Assembly (NCBI GenBank): GCA_050084985.1
Contig: JBITNC010000001.1
Span: 207,886,001-207,950,000 of the forward strand
DNA from: Nageia nagi
Taxonomy: Eukaryota; Pinophyta
DNA: 64,000 nucleotides
Reading direction: 5' to 3'
Part shown: one piece after another, positions 23,561 through 37,947 of the stretch
How positions within the stretch are numbered: position 1 is the stretch's first letter
How the letters are laid out: the number at the start of each line of letters is the position of its first letter
Notes under the pieces: generated by a model
Told to the model about the DNA's origin: nothing
What the model saw: the letters and a program-made list of their open reading frames with translations, nothing else
Databases searched by the model: none
Position numbers and translations under genes: made by a program

Positions 23561-26500
23561 TTTTGGTATTGATTTCTTTCCTACCTTGTAGGGCCATAAT
23601 GGAGGTAGGCTTAGGAAGAGAAAAAGGCCTTACCAACATATACGATGAGATAGCATTACCTATATTTCCATTAAGGGACTGACTACCCTACAAAGCTATG
23701 TGGATTTGAACCTCTAGGTTTGGAATTACTAGAGACCCATCATGCCTTTGGATGATATAAAATAGTAGGTTGATCATATAAATAGAGCAAGTGATAAGAA
23801 TATTAACTCACAATTTTATACAGACCTATTTAGGGATTATTTTAATGAAAGTTGCAAGGGTTTGTTAAAAAAAGAAAAAAATTAAAAAGGAAAAATTCTA
23901 ATAATGGAAGAAACTCAAATTGACTTAGTGTGAATGAAAATGATTTATTAGTATTGCAAGGTTTGGAAGATCTAGGATCTAAGTTTTGAAGGAATCTTAA
24001 TGCAACTATCAAGTTAAAGAGGTACATAATAAGAATGCCTAAAGTACAACTTTAAATGAGGAGAAAGTAGAGTGGGGTGAGACAAGTACAACACCATATG
24101 CATTAAAATTTCTATCACTAATCACCATTGTACATACAAGATTCCTCATAAATGTCATATAAGCAAATCTTTTTCAAAATGCAATACTTAACTTGCAAGT
24201 GTAAAATTGATAGTTACTTAATCACTTCAAAAGATAACCATTCCTCTTTCCCTCAAACTTAAAGTTTTCAAAGTAAATGTTCTTAAGTAAACAAGAAAAT
24301 ATTAAAGATATGATAGAAATAATCCACACCCCACTAAATGAATAGTAATCATAACATCAACATAGAATCACAAACTCATGAACAAACACCCAAGTCTAAA
24401 TGTTCATGGGAAAGCTTCTCTTAATTCCATTCTAAGTAAAAAGTGATCCCACAAGGGGTATTTATAACATCTAAGTTTAACAATTATTTTATTAATTTAA
24501 CAACAAACATTTAATGAAAATTAACTATCATATCTTATACAACCCTAAAACATCCTTTGAAATAACTGAAGGGTCACCCTAAAATGTCTCTCAAAATAAC
24601 CAAAGGGCCAAGTTCTAACAACAACATCTAACACTACCTTAATAAACATCACACCCTTGAAAACAACTAAAGGTTTAACTAAAAAACAAAATTTCCTTTT
24701 AACAATTAAAGGTACAACCTTATTTATTATTTTTCTATTCTAATAGGAAAAAACATATTGACTTGATTGACTTTGAATCCATGGGAGCTTAACTTATCCT
24801 CATGGTTCAAGTCTTACAACACTATCAACAACAATAAAATAACAAAGTGTGCATTTGACCAAATAAAATATCACATGATATTATCCTTTAGTATTTGTTC
24901 CCATTTTACATTATAAATGCTAAAATTATACTATCCAAAGTTGAAGAAGCTAACTTTCCTTGGTAGCACTATTTGTAGGATCTTCTCTATTAGGTCCATT
25001 TTTCTGGAATAGTCCTTAATCAATTGATAAATTTCCATTATTCAATAATCTCAATCATACTCATCTGATCATTATCAATTATTATGTTCAAACTAATTAG
25101 GTTCACATATTTGAGTCATAGGAGTTCATATAACATGTTATTTTTCTCTAAAGCTATTTCATCTATGTTCCTAATATACCCATCCTATTGAAAAAGTTGT
25201 GTTGAACCTTTGAAACCATCCATATGATTTCTAACTTCTACCTCTAACTCAACTCTTATTCTATCTAGATATTCATATTTTCCCATGGCACCTTGCAACT
25301 AATCATGATGAATGTAGAAATGTATGGTGTAGGTTATCCTTTCTTCTTCTAGGGACATTGATGCTTCCTTCTCCAATTTTTGAATCATTTGCAAATTCCT
25401 ACTAGCCTTCTACAAATTTTATGTAATCTTAGGATTTAATACTATCATTATCTTTTGGTGGGTTAATAAGGATGAATAGTTCATCTCAAGGTTTTACATT
25501 ATCTTGAGAATCATGTCTATCAATTCTTATCTCCTATGATTGATCACCATAGTCTAGGATATTAAAAACTTGATATCTTCTATGCGCATATTTGCTTCTT
25601 CTATTTCTTTTACAATCTTATACTTCTAGGGCAACTACTTTTTAAGATCATTAAGCTCCTAATATCTCTTTAGAACTATCTTTTCAATTGAGGTGGCTAT
25701 AGTATAGAGGATATGTTTGTAACCTTGCCAACCAAATTTCACTTTTATACTCATGGTTTCAATAGTCATGTCCTCTAGACCTTTGGAATGCTTCTTATTT
25801 GAAAATGTTCTATCTATTGTCATCCCATATTTTCTCATCATGGGAAAGAATTCCATCCCATATTATACTTCTTATCCTCTAATTTTAGTTTCTTTATCTC
25901 CCTATACCACATTTTTATGAGATTCTTCCATCCTAGCCATATAAGCATTCATATAAAAATCTCAACCCCATTGCTTATTTTCTAGGATTTTGCATATCAT
26001 GGGAGTTCACATTTATATCTTTGGGACCTATATTATTTCAATTGTTTCATTATGTATAATTACCAACTATCCAAAATTTACCATTAAGGTTTCAACTTGT
26101 TCTTGTTGCTATTTCACTATATTCTTCCCTGATTTCCTTGAATTCTCTAATGCTTTCCTTCATTTCCTAAGTTCTTTTCTCTCTTCACCTTCATCATCTC
26201 CATCTATATAATCTCTTACTATTATGAAATTTTTTCTCTAAGGAGTATGCATTTTATGATGGGTATTTTTATTCTCCTTATATTATAAGGAGGAATTCTT
26301 CTCTTTGTGGGTGTGTAAGTGAGTGGAAGAAGAGGGAGCATCCATGGGAGGTGATGTTACCAATTCTTGAACTTCTTCTTTGTAAAGTTTTTCAATAATA
26401 ATATTTTCATAATTATAAGAGTATTATTATAATGAATTAAGAATTTTAAAAGCAACAGGAGTACATTGAATTATTTATTCCACCATTCTCTGAAGAGGAG

Positions 26501-29500
26501 GATTACCACTACTTTCCTCACTACTACTGGATTCACCACTTCTCTTATCTCTTGAACTACTATTCTTTGAACTACTAATTCCTGAACTGCTAGACCTAGA
26601 AGTATTGGTTCTAGAGCCTCTTGATCTAGAACTCCCACTAGACCTCAAACCTTTCTCATAATATGAGATATTAGAAGTGCTACTACTATTTTCTAAATCA
26701 CCCTTTCTATTACCTTTCGAAGAGCTCCTACTATTGTGACTCTCTCCTATGAAAAATTCTACCTCCTATATATCTATGGGTCATCATTCAAAGGCATGCC
26801 AAAGTCATATTCTACACAATTCCTTTGAGAAGGATTTTGTGTTTTGCATTTCATGAAACTTTAAATAGCCTCTTTGAATTTGGCTTTCTTAACCTTAGTT
26901 ATTTAGTGGTGTTAAGAGGGGGTCTCTTTCTTACTACATTAATGAGTGTGTTCAATAGAAATTCAATGATTCCATGCTCCAAGATATCATTTTTCATTTA
27001 TTCTACCATAATTGCAAGGTTTTTTGATGGAGACCATGGATACTTGGCTATTATGAAAGTGCCATATTCCATTTTTCTCTCTTGTGGATCTTATAGAAAT
27101 ATATCCATTATGATTTATGAGGGCTCAAAGTTCTTTGCTACATTTATTCCCCTGAAATTTATTATCTTAAAATTATTTCCTTTTCTCATCACCCCATCCA
27201 AATTAGGTTGCTTTAATAATTCTTTAAGGATCTTTAAGATCTCATCATCTTTCATGAAATTCCTATATCTCTCCAACAGTCCTATGGATTGATAGGTGAT
27301 ATATGTGGGCCAAAACTTTTGAATATGCTAAGCAAAATTGATGTATCTTCTTATCTCAATCATATATAGTTATGATATAACTGAGTAACCAAAAAATCAT
27401 TAAGGTAGATCTCCTTAGCTATTGACTCCACTTCTTTCTACCTTTTGTAGAAGTATTCACCAATAAGAATAGGAGATTGCAGGTGGTATCTATATTTTTA
27501 CATACACTATTTTGCAAATACAAGACTCACCTATAGAACCCCATTATTATCAATTTGTTACTTGCATAATGAGGTAATAGGATTGGTGGTACTTGAGATT
27601 CATACACCTTTATGTAAGTTACAATGATACTTTCTAGAAAGAAATCTCCATATGGTCTAATGGCTTGATATGCACAAGAAGAGAATCTACCAATAACCTA
27701 TTTTCCCTTTATCTCTCTCAAAATCAGGTACTCCCACCCATCTATTTTCATTCTACAATCTTCCCATCAATTTGGGTACCAAAATTTTGGATAACAACAG
27801 CATACTACATTGGCTGGATTCGATAATTTCCCTATATCACCATGGGTGGAGATCCAATTTTTCCCATTTAAGAGAAGATATATAAAATAATTATTCATTT
27901 AGAATTTCTTAGTTTCTCTAATTTGTATTAATTATTCACTCATTGCATCATTGAGGACCCTACTCCACCTAACCTTCTTGCCCAAAGCTATTTGATAAAT
28001 GATGTCGATGAATTCAATCTTGAATTTAGAATCATTTGGTTGCTTTATGATTCTACTCAAGAGACTAATAATATGAGATATAACATTATGGAAGCAGTTT
28101 TTAGAAAAATTGGTCAATTTGGCTTCAATATAGTGTTAACAATCATCATTAAATCACTTATTAAGTAACTCTAAGGGTTTACTAAAAATTTGATAGAAGG
28201 CCATAGAATCATTCATTGTGTAGATTATTCCTTTTTTGGAGAGTTTAAATGCCTATTAAATACCTTTCATAGAAACTTCATGATTTTATGGACTATTATA
28301 TTGAAAAGTATCCTTTTAATAAAGTTACATATTTTTTCAAATTCCTAGCACAACTCTTGGAGTAGAGTGAGAGTAAGTATAATGACTATGTCATACAATC
28401 CACATGTATACAACACTTCTCAAGATAAGGTAATTTTATCCAGCTTCATAATTACCTCCAAATTTTCTTGACACTATAATGAGACCAATCTATGTCTATT
28501 ATGCTATCCAAACTACTTTTGAAGTGTCCCTTAGAAAGAAAAGCTCTACCATCCTTCTTAAAGTTGAGCAATATCTCCCTCACCAACCATTCTACATAAG
28601 GAGTAAGTGATCTCTAAATGTCATCCCTAATAACCTTGGGTTTAACTAGATTCTTTCCCTTGTTCTTCTAGTTTGTCCCTTTAATTTGCATTTTAAACAT
28701 TTTTAGCTTGATGTTCCATATCTAAGATGTGAATATACCTATTATAAGGAGATAATGTTAAACCTAGGTTAAATTAGAAGAGTAATATAGGGACAAATTG
28801 GGTGTAGAAGATAGTATGAAAATAAACTATGTTAGGTTGGGAAATCATATTTTGATAATAAGGTGGAAAGCAATGGTAATGTGAATGGGAAAGGGGGTGA
28901 CTTTTAGCTAGGTCATATAAAAAAAAATACATGCATGGATCAAAAACTTAAATAATATTACCAAACAAAATTAACTTTAACTTGGAAAACAAATCAAAAA
29001 TAATAAGTAAGCCACTACTTGGTACACCTTCTGAACTTGATTCTCATTCAATGTATTCCACCTAGCTTAATGACTAAAAGGATTTGAATAAATTAGGTTA
29101 CCATTTGAATATGATAATAAGTAAAAGAAAAAGTAGATGAATTAATATAAGGCTTACTCTTTATACCACAAAATTTCCCAACTCTAAGACCTAGGGCTCT
29201 TGAACTTGATAGAAGGATTCTGTCTTACACCTAAAAATAATCGATCAAAATCTAAGTGATGAGAGTGTGAATGCTTAAGAAAGATTTTTAGTTCTTATAA
29301 AACCTTTTGGTATAAATGTTATCCTATATGTACCTTATATATTGAGTTTTGACACTTGTAAAGTCATTTTGGTAGTCCTAAATAGTCTTTAACTGATCTT
29401 GAACATGTTTCTTATTTAAATGATAATGCATGTAGCACTTTAATTGAAATGTGCAACCTTGTTTTTACCCTTTTCAATCTTGAACTAATATTTAAATAAA

Positions 29501-31056
29501 TTGTTTTATATGGATTTGAGAAATATTCAATTATCATTTTTAGGTAAGGTCACTTATTCTTATAAGTATGCCCCAAGTTTCTCTTCTAGATCATGCGAAG
29601 ACTTTTTTGGGTCCTTTTTGGGTAAGTACAAACCTTAACCTTTTGTATGTATTTTTAAGTATTTATTATCATAAAACTAATTATGGGATTAGGTCAAACA
29701 TTTTCACCACATCATATTTTTCATTTTTATCAATTTGAATGACTTGTTTTCTTTGGTTGCATATTTTCATTGATATGTTCTAGTCATATTTTTCAAAAGG
29801 CACAACCCATTTTGACTAGTTGTATATTTTTACTAACATGCCCCAAGTATTTCCCACAAATCATGTAACCTATTCCTACTTGGTCATGTGTTTTCTTTAT
29901 TATGGATTGAGTAATGTTTTTAAATCATGTGACTTGGGTATCCTCACCAAATCATATCCTTTTTAGCTCAAGAGTGACTTAGGCAAATGGAAAATAAGCT
30001 TCTCCCTTTTATAGCTATTTTTGGGCATGTTTTTTGAGGGATGAGATCGCATGGTTTTGTCTAAATGCTTAAGGTATTGGTCTAAAAATGCATGAATTAT
30101 TCCTCATTTATCATTGTTTTGTTAAAATGCTAAAGGCTCTTTTTACCAAATATGTGACCTAAGCATCTATCTAGGAATGCATGACATAGGAATTTATTTG
30201 GAATCATGTGAAAACTCCTAATTGTTTCAAATTGATGTGAAAAATAAATAAGGGATCCTCTTATTTATAGTTTGGTCATGCACATTTTTCTAAGAATAAT
30301 GAGATCACATATTCTCAATATCATGCATGGATCATGTTCTTTCAAATGCATGAACTAGCCATGCATAGTTACATATTTCGAAGTCGATATCTTGGGCACT
30401 CCTTCCCAAATACATGACCTAACCAAATGCTAAAAAATATGAAACCTAAGCATGTGCTTGGAAATATGTGACCTTACTTGAAAAAAAAATTACACTTAGG
30501 TAAATATAATGGGCATCCTTCCTTTTATACTTTTTGGCCCATTTTTCAAGGACAAATACCTAGGTATTATGCTTTCATGTGCATGCCTTATGTACTCTTC
30601 TAGGAATGTGTGACCTAATCATTTTTGATGCATCTTCTTCAAAACATGTGACCTAACTATTTTTCACTTTTTATTACTTATTTTTGGGACCATCCTTCTT
30701 ATATATCTTTAAAAATGTGCAACCTCCTTAAACTTCAAATTTGTTTTTTTCTCCAATCAAGGTTGGATCACTAGTAGTTATATTTTTGAAGAGATTTTTC
30801 TCTATTACATATCTAGATTAGTCTCTTGAAATTACTAAATAATTAGAACTATTTTTCCTAGTTTGAGTTCTTTATTCTTTGAACCATGTAGATTTTGGTC
30901 TAAAATTGTACAATTCTTCAAGGAATTTTTGGTCGATGCATGCTAATCCCTTTATAGTTCTTGATTTTCTTGAATTCATTTGTTGAATCTATCCTTTGCA
31001 AAAGTAGGGTCCCCAAATTTTTTAAAACATTAGGGGGGATGTTGTGAGGCACAACA
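23561..31056 (-). repeat. Element E 3' LTR (copy A), about 7.5 kb
   Basis: This copy aligns with 37948-38338 plus 55561-62671 along its whole length, with about a fifth of positions different by eye. On the minus strand it starts TGTTGTGCCTCACAACATCC, in which TGTTGTG and CACAACA form a 7-bp inverted pair around three bases. It ends at ATACCAAAA, where copy B reads ATACCAACA. Positions 28720-31056 hold no coding sequence and would be the U3 part. They contain many diverged short phrases built on 'catgtgacctaa'. Confidence 0.7.
24900..28715 (-). pseudogene. Unknown long ORF inside giant LTR, copy A
   Basis: On the minus strand, from a likely start at about 28713 (MEHQAK), a decayed reading frame of about 1,250 codons parallels the one at 56540-60353. 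Recognisable shared blocks include KPKVIRDD, LNFKKDG, SKFKIEFIDIIYQIALGKKV, RWSRVLNDAMSE, GKNWISTHGDIGKL, YPKFWYPN, DGWEYLILREIKGK and YQAIRPYGDFFLESI. After these come a Ser-rich segment and a charged, probably coiled-coil tail. I do not recognise the family. Many stops and several frameshifts break it. A 155-codon plus-strand open frame (26825-27292) overlaps, but its sequence is not kept in copy B. Confidence 0.55.
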
Positions 31057-31560
31057 TTAGCTAAAAAAAATAAAAAAATAAAGTTAGATAGAATTTGGAT
31101 ACATAATGGGATGCATCATCTATTGGGTATGAACCAATGGTAGCTTTCCCATTTACAGTTAGTGAAATCTCACTAACTATTCAAATAGCCATTGTGACAA
31201 CTACATTATTTTCTATTTCTGGAGACATTTTAGCAACTCCTATTCTTAATCTAGAATACAAATTTGAATTGGTATAAATAAGATGAATTTTTAGATAAAC
31301 CAACTCAAATCTTATCTTTTGTGTTGATAGGGAAATTTCATGGTTGATGCCATATAGTAGTGAAAAAATATATTCACCTTGAGTATCTCTATAACTATAG
31401 TATTTAAGGTTAAAAACAAACTACTAAGCTAATAATTTATTATTTTGAATTTTTTTTCCTAATCATGGTTAAAAATAAAACTATTGAATCTAAGACTAAT
31501 GTAAGAGAAAGGAGACATATTTACACTATACAAGAAGGGGTTGACTTCTTCAAGCTTGGA
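31057..31560 (-). other. 3' untranslated region of element E
   Basis: Non-coding sequence lies between the integrase end and LTR copy A. Next to the LTR the minus strand is T-rich, so the expected polypurine tract is absent or decayed. Nothing else was recognised. Confidence 0.4.
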
Positions 31561-32700
31561 AGTAATATTTCATATTCTTACCATTAACTGGTAATGGTAG
31601 CTCTTTTCCTATTAGGTGTTGTGACTTGAAAGAGTTCATATTGATAAAGGATGATATATGGAATGGACTCAACTATAATTTATCAAATTTGGTATGCTTC
31701 CCTTTATCTTCATGTGCTTTATCCGAAAGAAAAACTAGGTATTTAAGTATAAAATCCTTCCTTTTCATAGAATTATCAAACCACCTCTTATTACTTTGTT
31801 TATTTTAGCCTAGGATTTGAAATTTATGTTGTCACTCTTCTTCTAACTTTAGTAGCTATACCAACCTTGCTTCAACAATATCATCTATACCTAAGTACTC
31901 TTTCATAAAATATGATGTATTGATCTTCAAGTGTATTGTGAAAATAGGTTCTATGCAATATACAAGTCAAAATGCACTAGTGCTTATAGATTTATTCACT
32001 CAGACTCTATTAGATCAAAGAGCATACTTCAACTTGTTATGCTAATATAGAGGGATCTTATATAGGAGCTTCTTAATTACTACCACTAGGTTCTTATTTG
32101 TCAATTCTACCACTCCATTTCCTTATGAGTAGTAGTTGGAGGAAAATCCCAACATAATTCCATGGTCAAATTCCCATTCTAAAAATGCAATTGATGTGAA
32201 GGCAGGACCATTATCACAAACCAAGGAATATGGGTTCCCAAATTGAGTGATTATAAATCCTTCTAAAAGTTTCATAACTACTTATATTATGGAATTATTG
32301 TAAGCTTGTGCCTTGGTCCATATTGTACAATAATATGTGGCTACTAAAATAAATTTACAACCTATGGATAACTTAGGATGAACAACTCTAATGAAATTAA
32401 GTCTCCATTTTGCAAATTACCTAGATTCAAGAATTGGCTATAATGGAAAAATTGAATTATTTTCTCTTCATATCATAGTTTGGAAAACATTATAAGTCTT
32501 GTCATAATTGTGTGCATCTTTAAAAATGCATGGCCAATAATATCTAGATTTGAGATCTAGTGAGCCAACATGTGACTAGGTGCATGACCAATCCCATTTT
32601 CATGATTGTGAAACTACACCAAGACATATTTCGCTTGATTTTCTTTAAGTAATATTAGATATATTCCATTGTAATTATTTTTATACAATTTTCCACATTG
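31561..32700 (-). pseudogene. Element E integrase, decayed
   Basis: The minus strand from about 32420 reads AKWRLNFIRVVHP, FILVATYYCTIWTKAQAYNN, ITQFGNPYSLVCDNGPAFTS and NGVVELTNKNLVVVIKKLLY. The first catalytic aspartate (LDFIG) is replaced by Asn. The second (CDNG) and the glutamate (VELTNK) remain. The C-terminal end near 31570-31620 reads GKELPLPVNGKNMKYYF, the usual last block of gypsy integrases. Stops and frameshifts are common. Confidence 0.8.
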
Positions 32701-33480
32701 TATCATGAATTTGGTAGACTTGTTTCTCAAATATCTTTTCTACATTTAACTAAGATGTCATAGATATGCTCCTAAAGTGAGGTATCACAACATCTCTTCA
32801 TATCATGATCCTTTAGTAGTTGTGTACTTACACACCATGATGTTATCTATATTTTCAAATCAAGGATAGATATTTTCATCACATCAAGTGAGGATTTTGG
32901 TTAGTCCCTACCCTCTAACTATTTTCTTTGGCTACATCACTAAATCATATTCTTAAAGTGTGGAGATCCAATTTCCTCTTTTTTCTTCTAGTTCATATTG
33001 AAAAATAAAACTTTTCATAGATAGATTAGATACTACAACTATGATTTTACTATGTAAAATATAATGTCTAAATTTATTTACTACTTTCACTAAGGCATAT
33101 GCCTATTTTTCTAAGATAGAGTACTTCAAAGTTTCATCTTTTAAATGGGTACTCATGAAGATGATAGGCCTTTATTGATCTTCTTCATCCCTTTGAGTGA
33201 GTGTTCTAGCAATAGAATGTTTAAAAGTAAAAGAATAAAGATGAAATGACTTCTTATAGTCTAAACTTGTTAACAAAGGTGCTCTTGAAATGACATATTT
33301 GATATTTTGAAACATGATCCTTGCTTCTTTATCCCACTTAATTTGAGCTTCCTTTTTTATTATTGAAGTGATTAGCTTAACAATTTTTACAAATCCTCAA
33401 ATGAACTTATAGAAAAAATTAATCTTTCACATGAATGATTTGACTTGTTTTAAACTTGCAGGATAAGATATATTTTGAAT
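32701..33480 (-). pseudogene. Element E RNase H region, strongly decayed
   Basis: By position this lies between reverse transcriptase and integrase. The minus strand keeps only scattered matches, such as a YHLHEYPFKR and YLRKIGICLSES block near 33060-33160 and a linker toward the integrase zinc region. Stops are frequent in every frame. Confidence 0.45.
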
Positions 33481-34110
33481 AGCTTGAATTCTTTCTAGAT
33501 CAATGGATATTATGTGTTTTGAAACCTAATAATCTTCCTTTTGAGGCACTAAAAATGCATTTCTTGGGATTCAAGGAGATTCCAAACTTTCTACATATTT
33601 TAAAAATAGCTCTCAAATAATATACATGTGTATGTTGATATTTGGAGAAGATAATGAGGTCATCCATGTAGATAATAATTTATTTCTTGACCAATTCATG
33701 GAAAGTGTAATCCATTAAACACTAAAAAGTTGCACTAGCATTAATCAGATTGAATAGCATTCTACTATAGGAAAGGGTTTCCCATTTAGATGTAAATGTC
33801 ATCTTGAATCTATCATATTTGTTTACCAAGATTTGGTTGTATCCTAAGTACCCATATAAAAAGGACATCATCTATGAACCATTAACAATCTACAAAACTT
33901 TGTCAAGTGATGGTAGTGGATAATTATTTTTTTTGAAGATCTATTGAGATGCCAAAAATCTATGCAAATATGGATCTCACCAATATTTTTACACATAGGA
34001 ACTATGTTGATTAGCCACATGGTATGTCAAATTAGATAGAAAATACCCAATTTTACCAATTTTTAAACTTCTTAGAAGATGATTGGTTCAATAATTGGGT
34101 TCATAACCCT
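33481..34110 (-). pseudogene. Element E reverse transcriptase
   Basis: The minus strand reads NIVPMCKNIGEIHICIDFWH, LNRSSKKNNYPLPSLDKVL, SFLYGYLGYNQILV and FKMTFTSKWETLSY. The catalytic IIIYMDDLIIFSKY follows, with YMDD at 33659-33670, then CRKFGISLNPKKCIF and LLGFK. Order and spacing are normal for gypsy. A few stops interrupt the frame. Confidence 0.85.
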
Positions 34111-36290
34111 CTAGTTTTGTCTGTATGGTTTAACTCTTGGTTTCAATAGGATAGTATGAGTGATGATACTAGAATCATATATTTTTAGCTACTCATATTT
34201 CCATGTAATTATGTCAATGAATTCTTTGATAGTTTTCAAAATTTGTTCCCTTTCTTCACCAACACAAGATTTCCCAACTAGGATATCAAAACATTTGGCA
34301 TGTGTAGCTCCCAATCTGATCTCCCCAAGGATAGATATCATAGAGAGTGATGTATCCACTCAATTTGTTGGTGAAATCTGATCATGCATACTACTCAAGT
34401 GTGGGTATCAAACCTTTTGTTTTACTTCAGTACCTAGATTAACTATTTCAATTTCCTCCACATCTATGAAATTAAATTCTTAATGTTGTATTAAATGATG
34501 ATCAAATAATCTCTCCAATGAGATGATTTCATGAGGAATATTATTTTATTTGAGTTGTAACACTCTATCTTCTATTTATTTCTTAGCTTCATTATCTAAA
34601 TTATCCTTAGCTTCTTTAATCATGTGGGAATCAAACACTCCTATATTAGCCATGAACTCTTTGACTTGTTGATCATATTGAAACACCTATAGGTTGGAGT
34701 ATATTATTAGGAACTAAAGTATCTACAATATATTGATTGTGAATTTACAAAGAGAGGCATTCTCCAAATGTTAAAGAGTACTTGCAGTAATAACTATAGA
34801 ATCCACTACTTCATTATTCTTTCTTGGGACCATATTGATGTTGAATGATTGGAAACCATATAAGATATCCCATACTTGTACTTTGTATTATTTTAATTGG
34901 TTGTCCTTGCAAGTGTATAGGTTTTGTACTTATTGAACATTTAACTCTTAATCACCTACCACTTGAAAATATTTTATATTCTTCTTCAATGCTAACTTTG
35001 GTCCTTGTATCAAGTTTTAATAATCCATAATATTATTATTATAGGGGAATAATAGTATATAAGAGAAGTGATATTTCTTCCCCCTAGGACTTTGGAGTTC
35101 AATTCTAGCTTCAGCTCCTTGTTTCAACTTGGAATAGTCAAATATTAGTATCCATTCTTACTTTTCTAAGGGACTTTGAGATGAGGGAATAATTTTTTTA
35201 GATTTTGGAGAAGTAAGTTCCTTTTGAATAAGGTCTTTATGGGATTCTAAAGAGTATATACCCAAGTCTTCTTCAATGAACATGATATCCAACTCTTCAA
35301 TATTTTAAAATTAATTTAAATTATTGTAATTAGTGATGAGTTTTTTCAACTTAGTTTCACTCTCAATTCTAATTTGGTTTTCCTATCCTTTTCAAGGGAG
35401 CCACAAGTGTGAAATATTGATCACCTAGTAACCATTCAAAGTGCTCAACCAATTCCTATGCATGAGCATACCATAATGGTCAAGGACATTAAACATACTA
35501 ATGTTGATGAACTATTGAATTCATGGTTCTTAGGTTAGCTAGATGTGTATTGTAGGCAAAACTTAAATGAATTTTACTTCACTTATATCCAACTAAATCA
35601 CTTTCTTGGTTGAAGATATGGGGACTATATTTAATTTCTCACAAATAGAGAGAGGCATAATATTTCTTGTTGCTTTGGAATCAACCATATAGTTATGCAA
35701 ATTTTTACTAGCTATTCTTAGGGTTAGCAAGAAAGGAGGTGAATTTTCTCCTTTGCAAATCACTACTTATGATTCAATTGATGCTTCTAATATTTCTTCA
35801 ATCCATGATATTGTATTCTCAACTTTTGCAGATGCCTTTCCTTTTTTCATAAATTCAAGAGCCCCAATTAATACATCTGGTTTCCATAGGATATACTACT
35901 TGAAATTAATTCATATTAACCTTATTATGCTTTATATATTCAATAATATTATAAGTAAGAGGATTAATATTTTCTTTCCCATTAATGGTATTCTTTCCTT
36001 TTGTCAATAAATCCTTGATGCTGAATCTAACTTTTAAGTAGGAGGTACTTTAGATAAAGAGGGTTACATTTGAGTGTTCTAATAAGGCTTAGAAACTAGT
36101 TTGATAGGTGGTAGAGGAGGTGGATTATATTCCAAAGTAGTATCAAGAGGTACTATTAGATTATTTAAAGGGGTGGATGAAGTAAGTGGGGAATTGTCTT
36201 TTTTCCTAAGATTGTAGGTAAAATGATAAGGATTTTATGGTTATTCTTATAGAGAGGCACATAGTTTATGCTCTTCCTCCCCTTCTTCAT
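34111..36290 (-). pseudogene. Element E protease and linker region
   Basis: On the minus strand near 35700-35640 one reads NYMVDSKATRNIMPLSICEK, followed by LNIVPI. This is a retropepsin loop in which the triad D-S-G has become D-S-K (35674-35682). The remainder between gag and reverse transcriptase has no identifiable domain, and its open frames on the plus strand are shadows. Confidence 0.6.
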
Positions 36291-37790
36291 CCTCTAGATT
36301 GAAATTAATATCTAACTATGTATCTTAGTGAGAAATATTTTGTTCTTCACTAGGCACTATTTTTATATTTGTATTTCTTTCATGAAGATGTTGAATGCTA
36401 CATTAAAATTTGGACAATCTCCTTCATTATGCAAGGTTATGGAATGTACTCTACACTAGGTAGGTAATGGGATTCCTAAAAAATCCAATTTATTCACTTG
36501 GGGGATCTTATTATTATCATTGTTGCATGCAATAACCTCTTTATTATTCATAGGAATTAGAATGTCTCCATTATTTGGGCTAGTATTCTAGCTTATATTC
36601 TATCTCTAAAATGTGTAAGTCCTAGGTTGATCATTCTAGTATCCTTTATTTTGATTTCCTTAGATTTAGGAATTTTATTTTTCAATTATGTCACCTCAAT
36701 ACACATTCTACACCATCTTCATCATGTTGGCTATGGAGTCTTCATCATTATTAAGTTGAGTACTAGGGATAATAGGATTCCTTGCAAGTAAAATAGATAC
36801 TTGAGGATTAGGATTTATTGTAGGGGTAGGTAATGTGGGTAACATATTTGGTGAGTGACTTGAAGGATAATAGGATAATAATGGAATATTTATTGATACT
36901 ATATTATTGGTCATGGGAAAATTAGGTAGAATTAAAGGATTGGGTGGATTGACATGACTTATTACTACAATGCTATGGGGAGATGGAACTTGTGGATTAC
37001 AAAGAAGTTTTTATTTAACCTTAATAGCTTCCTCACATGCTCTATATAGTAATTATAGGTTCTATGTGAATGACAATATAAATACAAGGGTATAGGACCC
37101 CAAAATAGACTTGAAGAGATATGTATTATGCAATATTATAAGGAGGCACTAGCCTAAAATAGGCTTTTTAAAATTTTGCATTAAAACTTTGACCTATTCC
37201 TTAGGTATCTACTTTAGGGAAGCAAATTGGTGATATAATATAGTAGGATTACTATACATCTTGAATTGGATGATGAAAGTGGTTTCTAATTGATCCCAAG
37301 ATGTAATTGACCCTTGCAAGAGACTAACATACCAATCAAGAGCCTATTTGTTTAAGGATGATGGGAATAATCGATAGACTACATCTTCATGGGTCATATT
37401 CAATCTTGGAAGAGCATCTTTTTATAGGTGCATATGCTCTTTGACTATCCTTATGTTGTCATGCCTAAATTTAGAGATATGTTTTTAGTATTTTTAGATA
37501 TGGGATGAGCTTGAATAACAATGTTGATAGGTGTCCCTTGCAACCATGGTTTGGTCATTATGATATTTTGAACTGGTATTTACAAGGATATTTGCATAGG
37601 GATTTGAACTACTAATTATGTATTTGACTAAGTAATCACTAGGGGAACTATTTGAGTGGATGAGATAATTGGTTGAAAAGGTCCCTTAGTATCAAAATCC
37701 AATTCTTTTGATCATAGAAGGATCATAATACCAAAAGCTAAACCCATAAAGCCTATATGATGTATCCATTACATAGCTTTTAGATCCTTC
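36291..37790 (-). pseudogene. Element E gag
   Basis: The minus strand from about 37790 to 37130 includes ANILVNTSSKYHNDQTMVAR, HEDVVYRLFPSSLNK-ALDWY, SLLQGSITSWDQLETTFIIQ and FKMYSNPTILYHQFASLK, the gag capsid-like core. A Pro/Asn/Ser-rich stretch at 36914-36708 follows. A zinc-binding CRVHSITLHNEGDCPNFN motif lies near 36400-36455. In-frame stops are mostly TAG, TAA or TGA at expected Trp or Gln positions. Confidence 0.8.
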
Positions 37791-37947
37791 ATGGCTTCTT
37801 TTATAGCTCTCTTGGCTCAAGTATAAAATCTAGGTAAATTAGTTCAAGCTTATTTTAAATAATTCTAGTTTGACCTTTAAAGAGAAATTAAAAATAATGA
37901 TTGTGACATAAAATGACTAAGGGTTCTTCTTCGAGAAACAATTTATA

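Noticed and set aside
26825-27292. 155-codon open frame on the plus strand
   Set aside because: It lies opposite the decayed LTR ORF. The matching part of copy B is full of stops in that frame, while the minus-strand amino acids are conserved.
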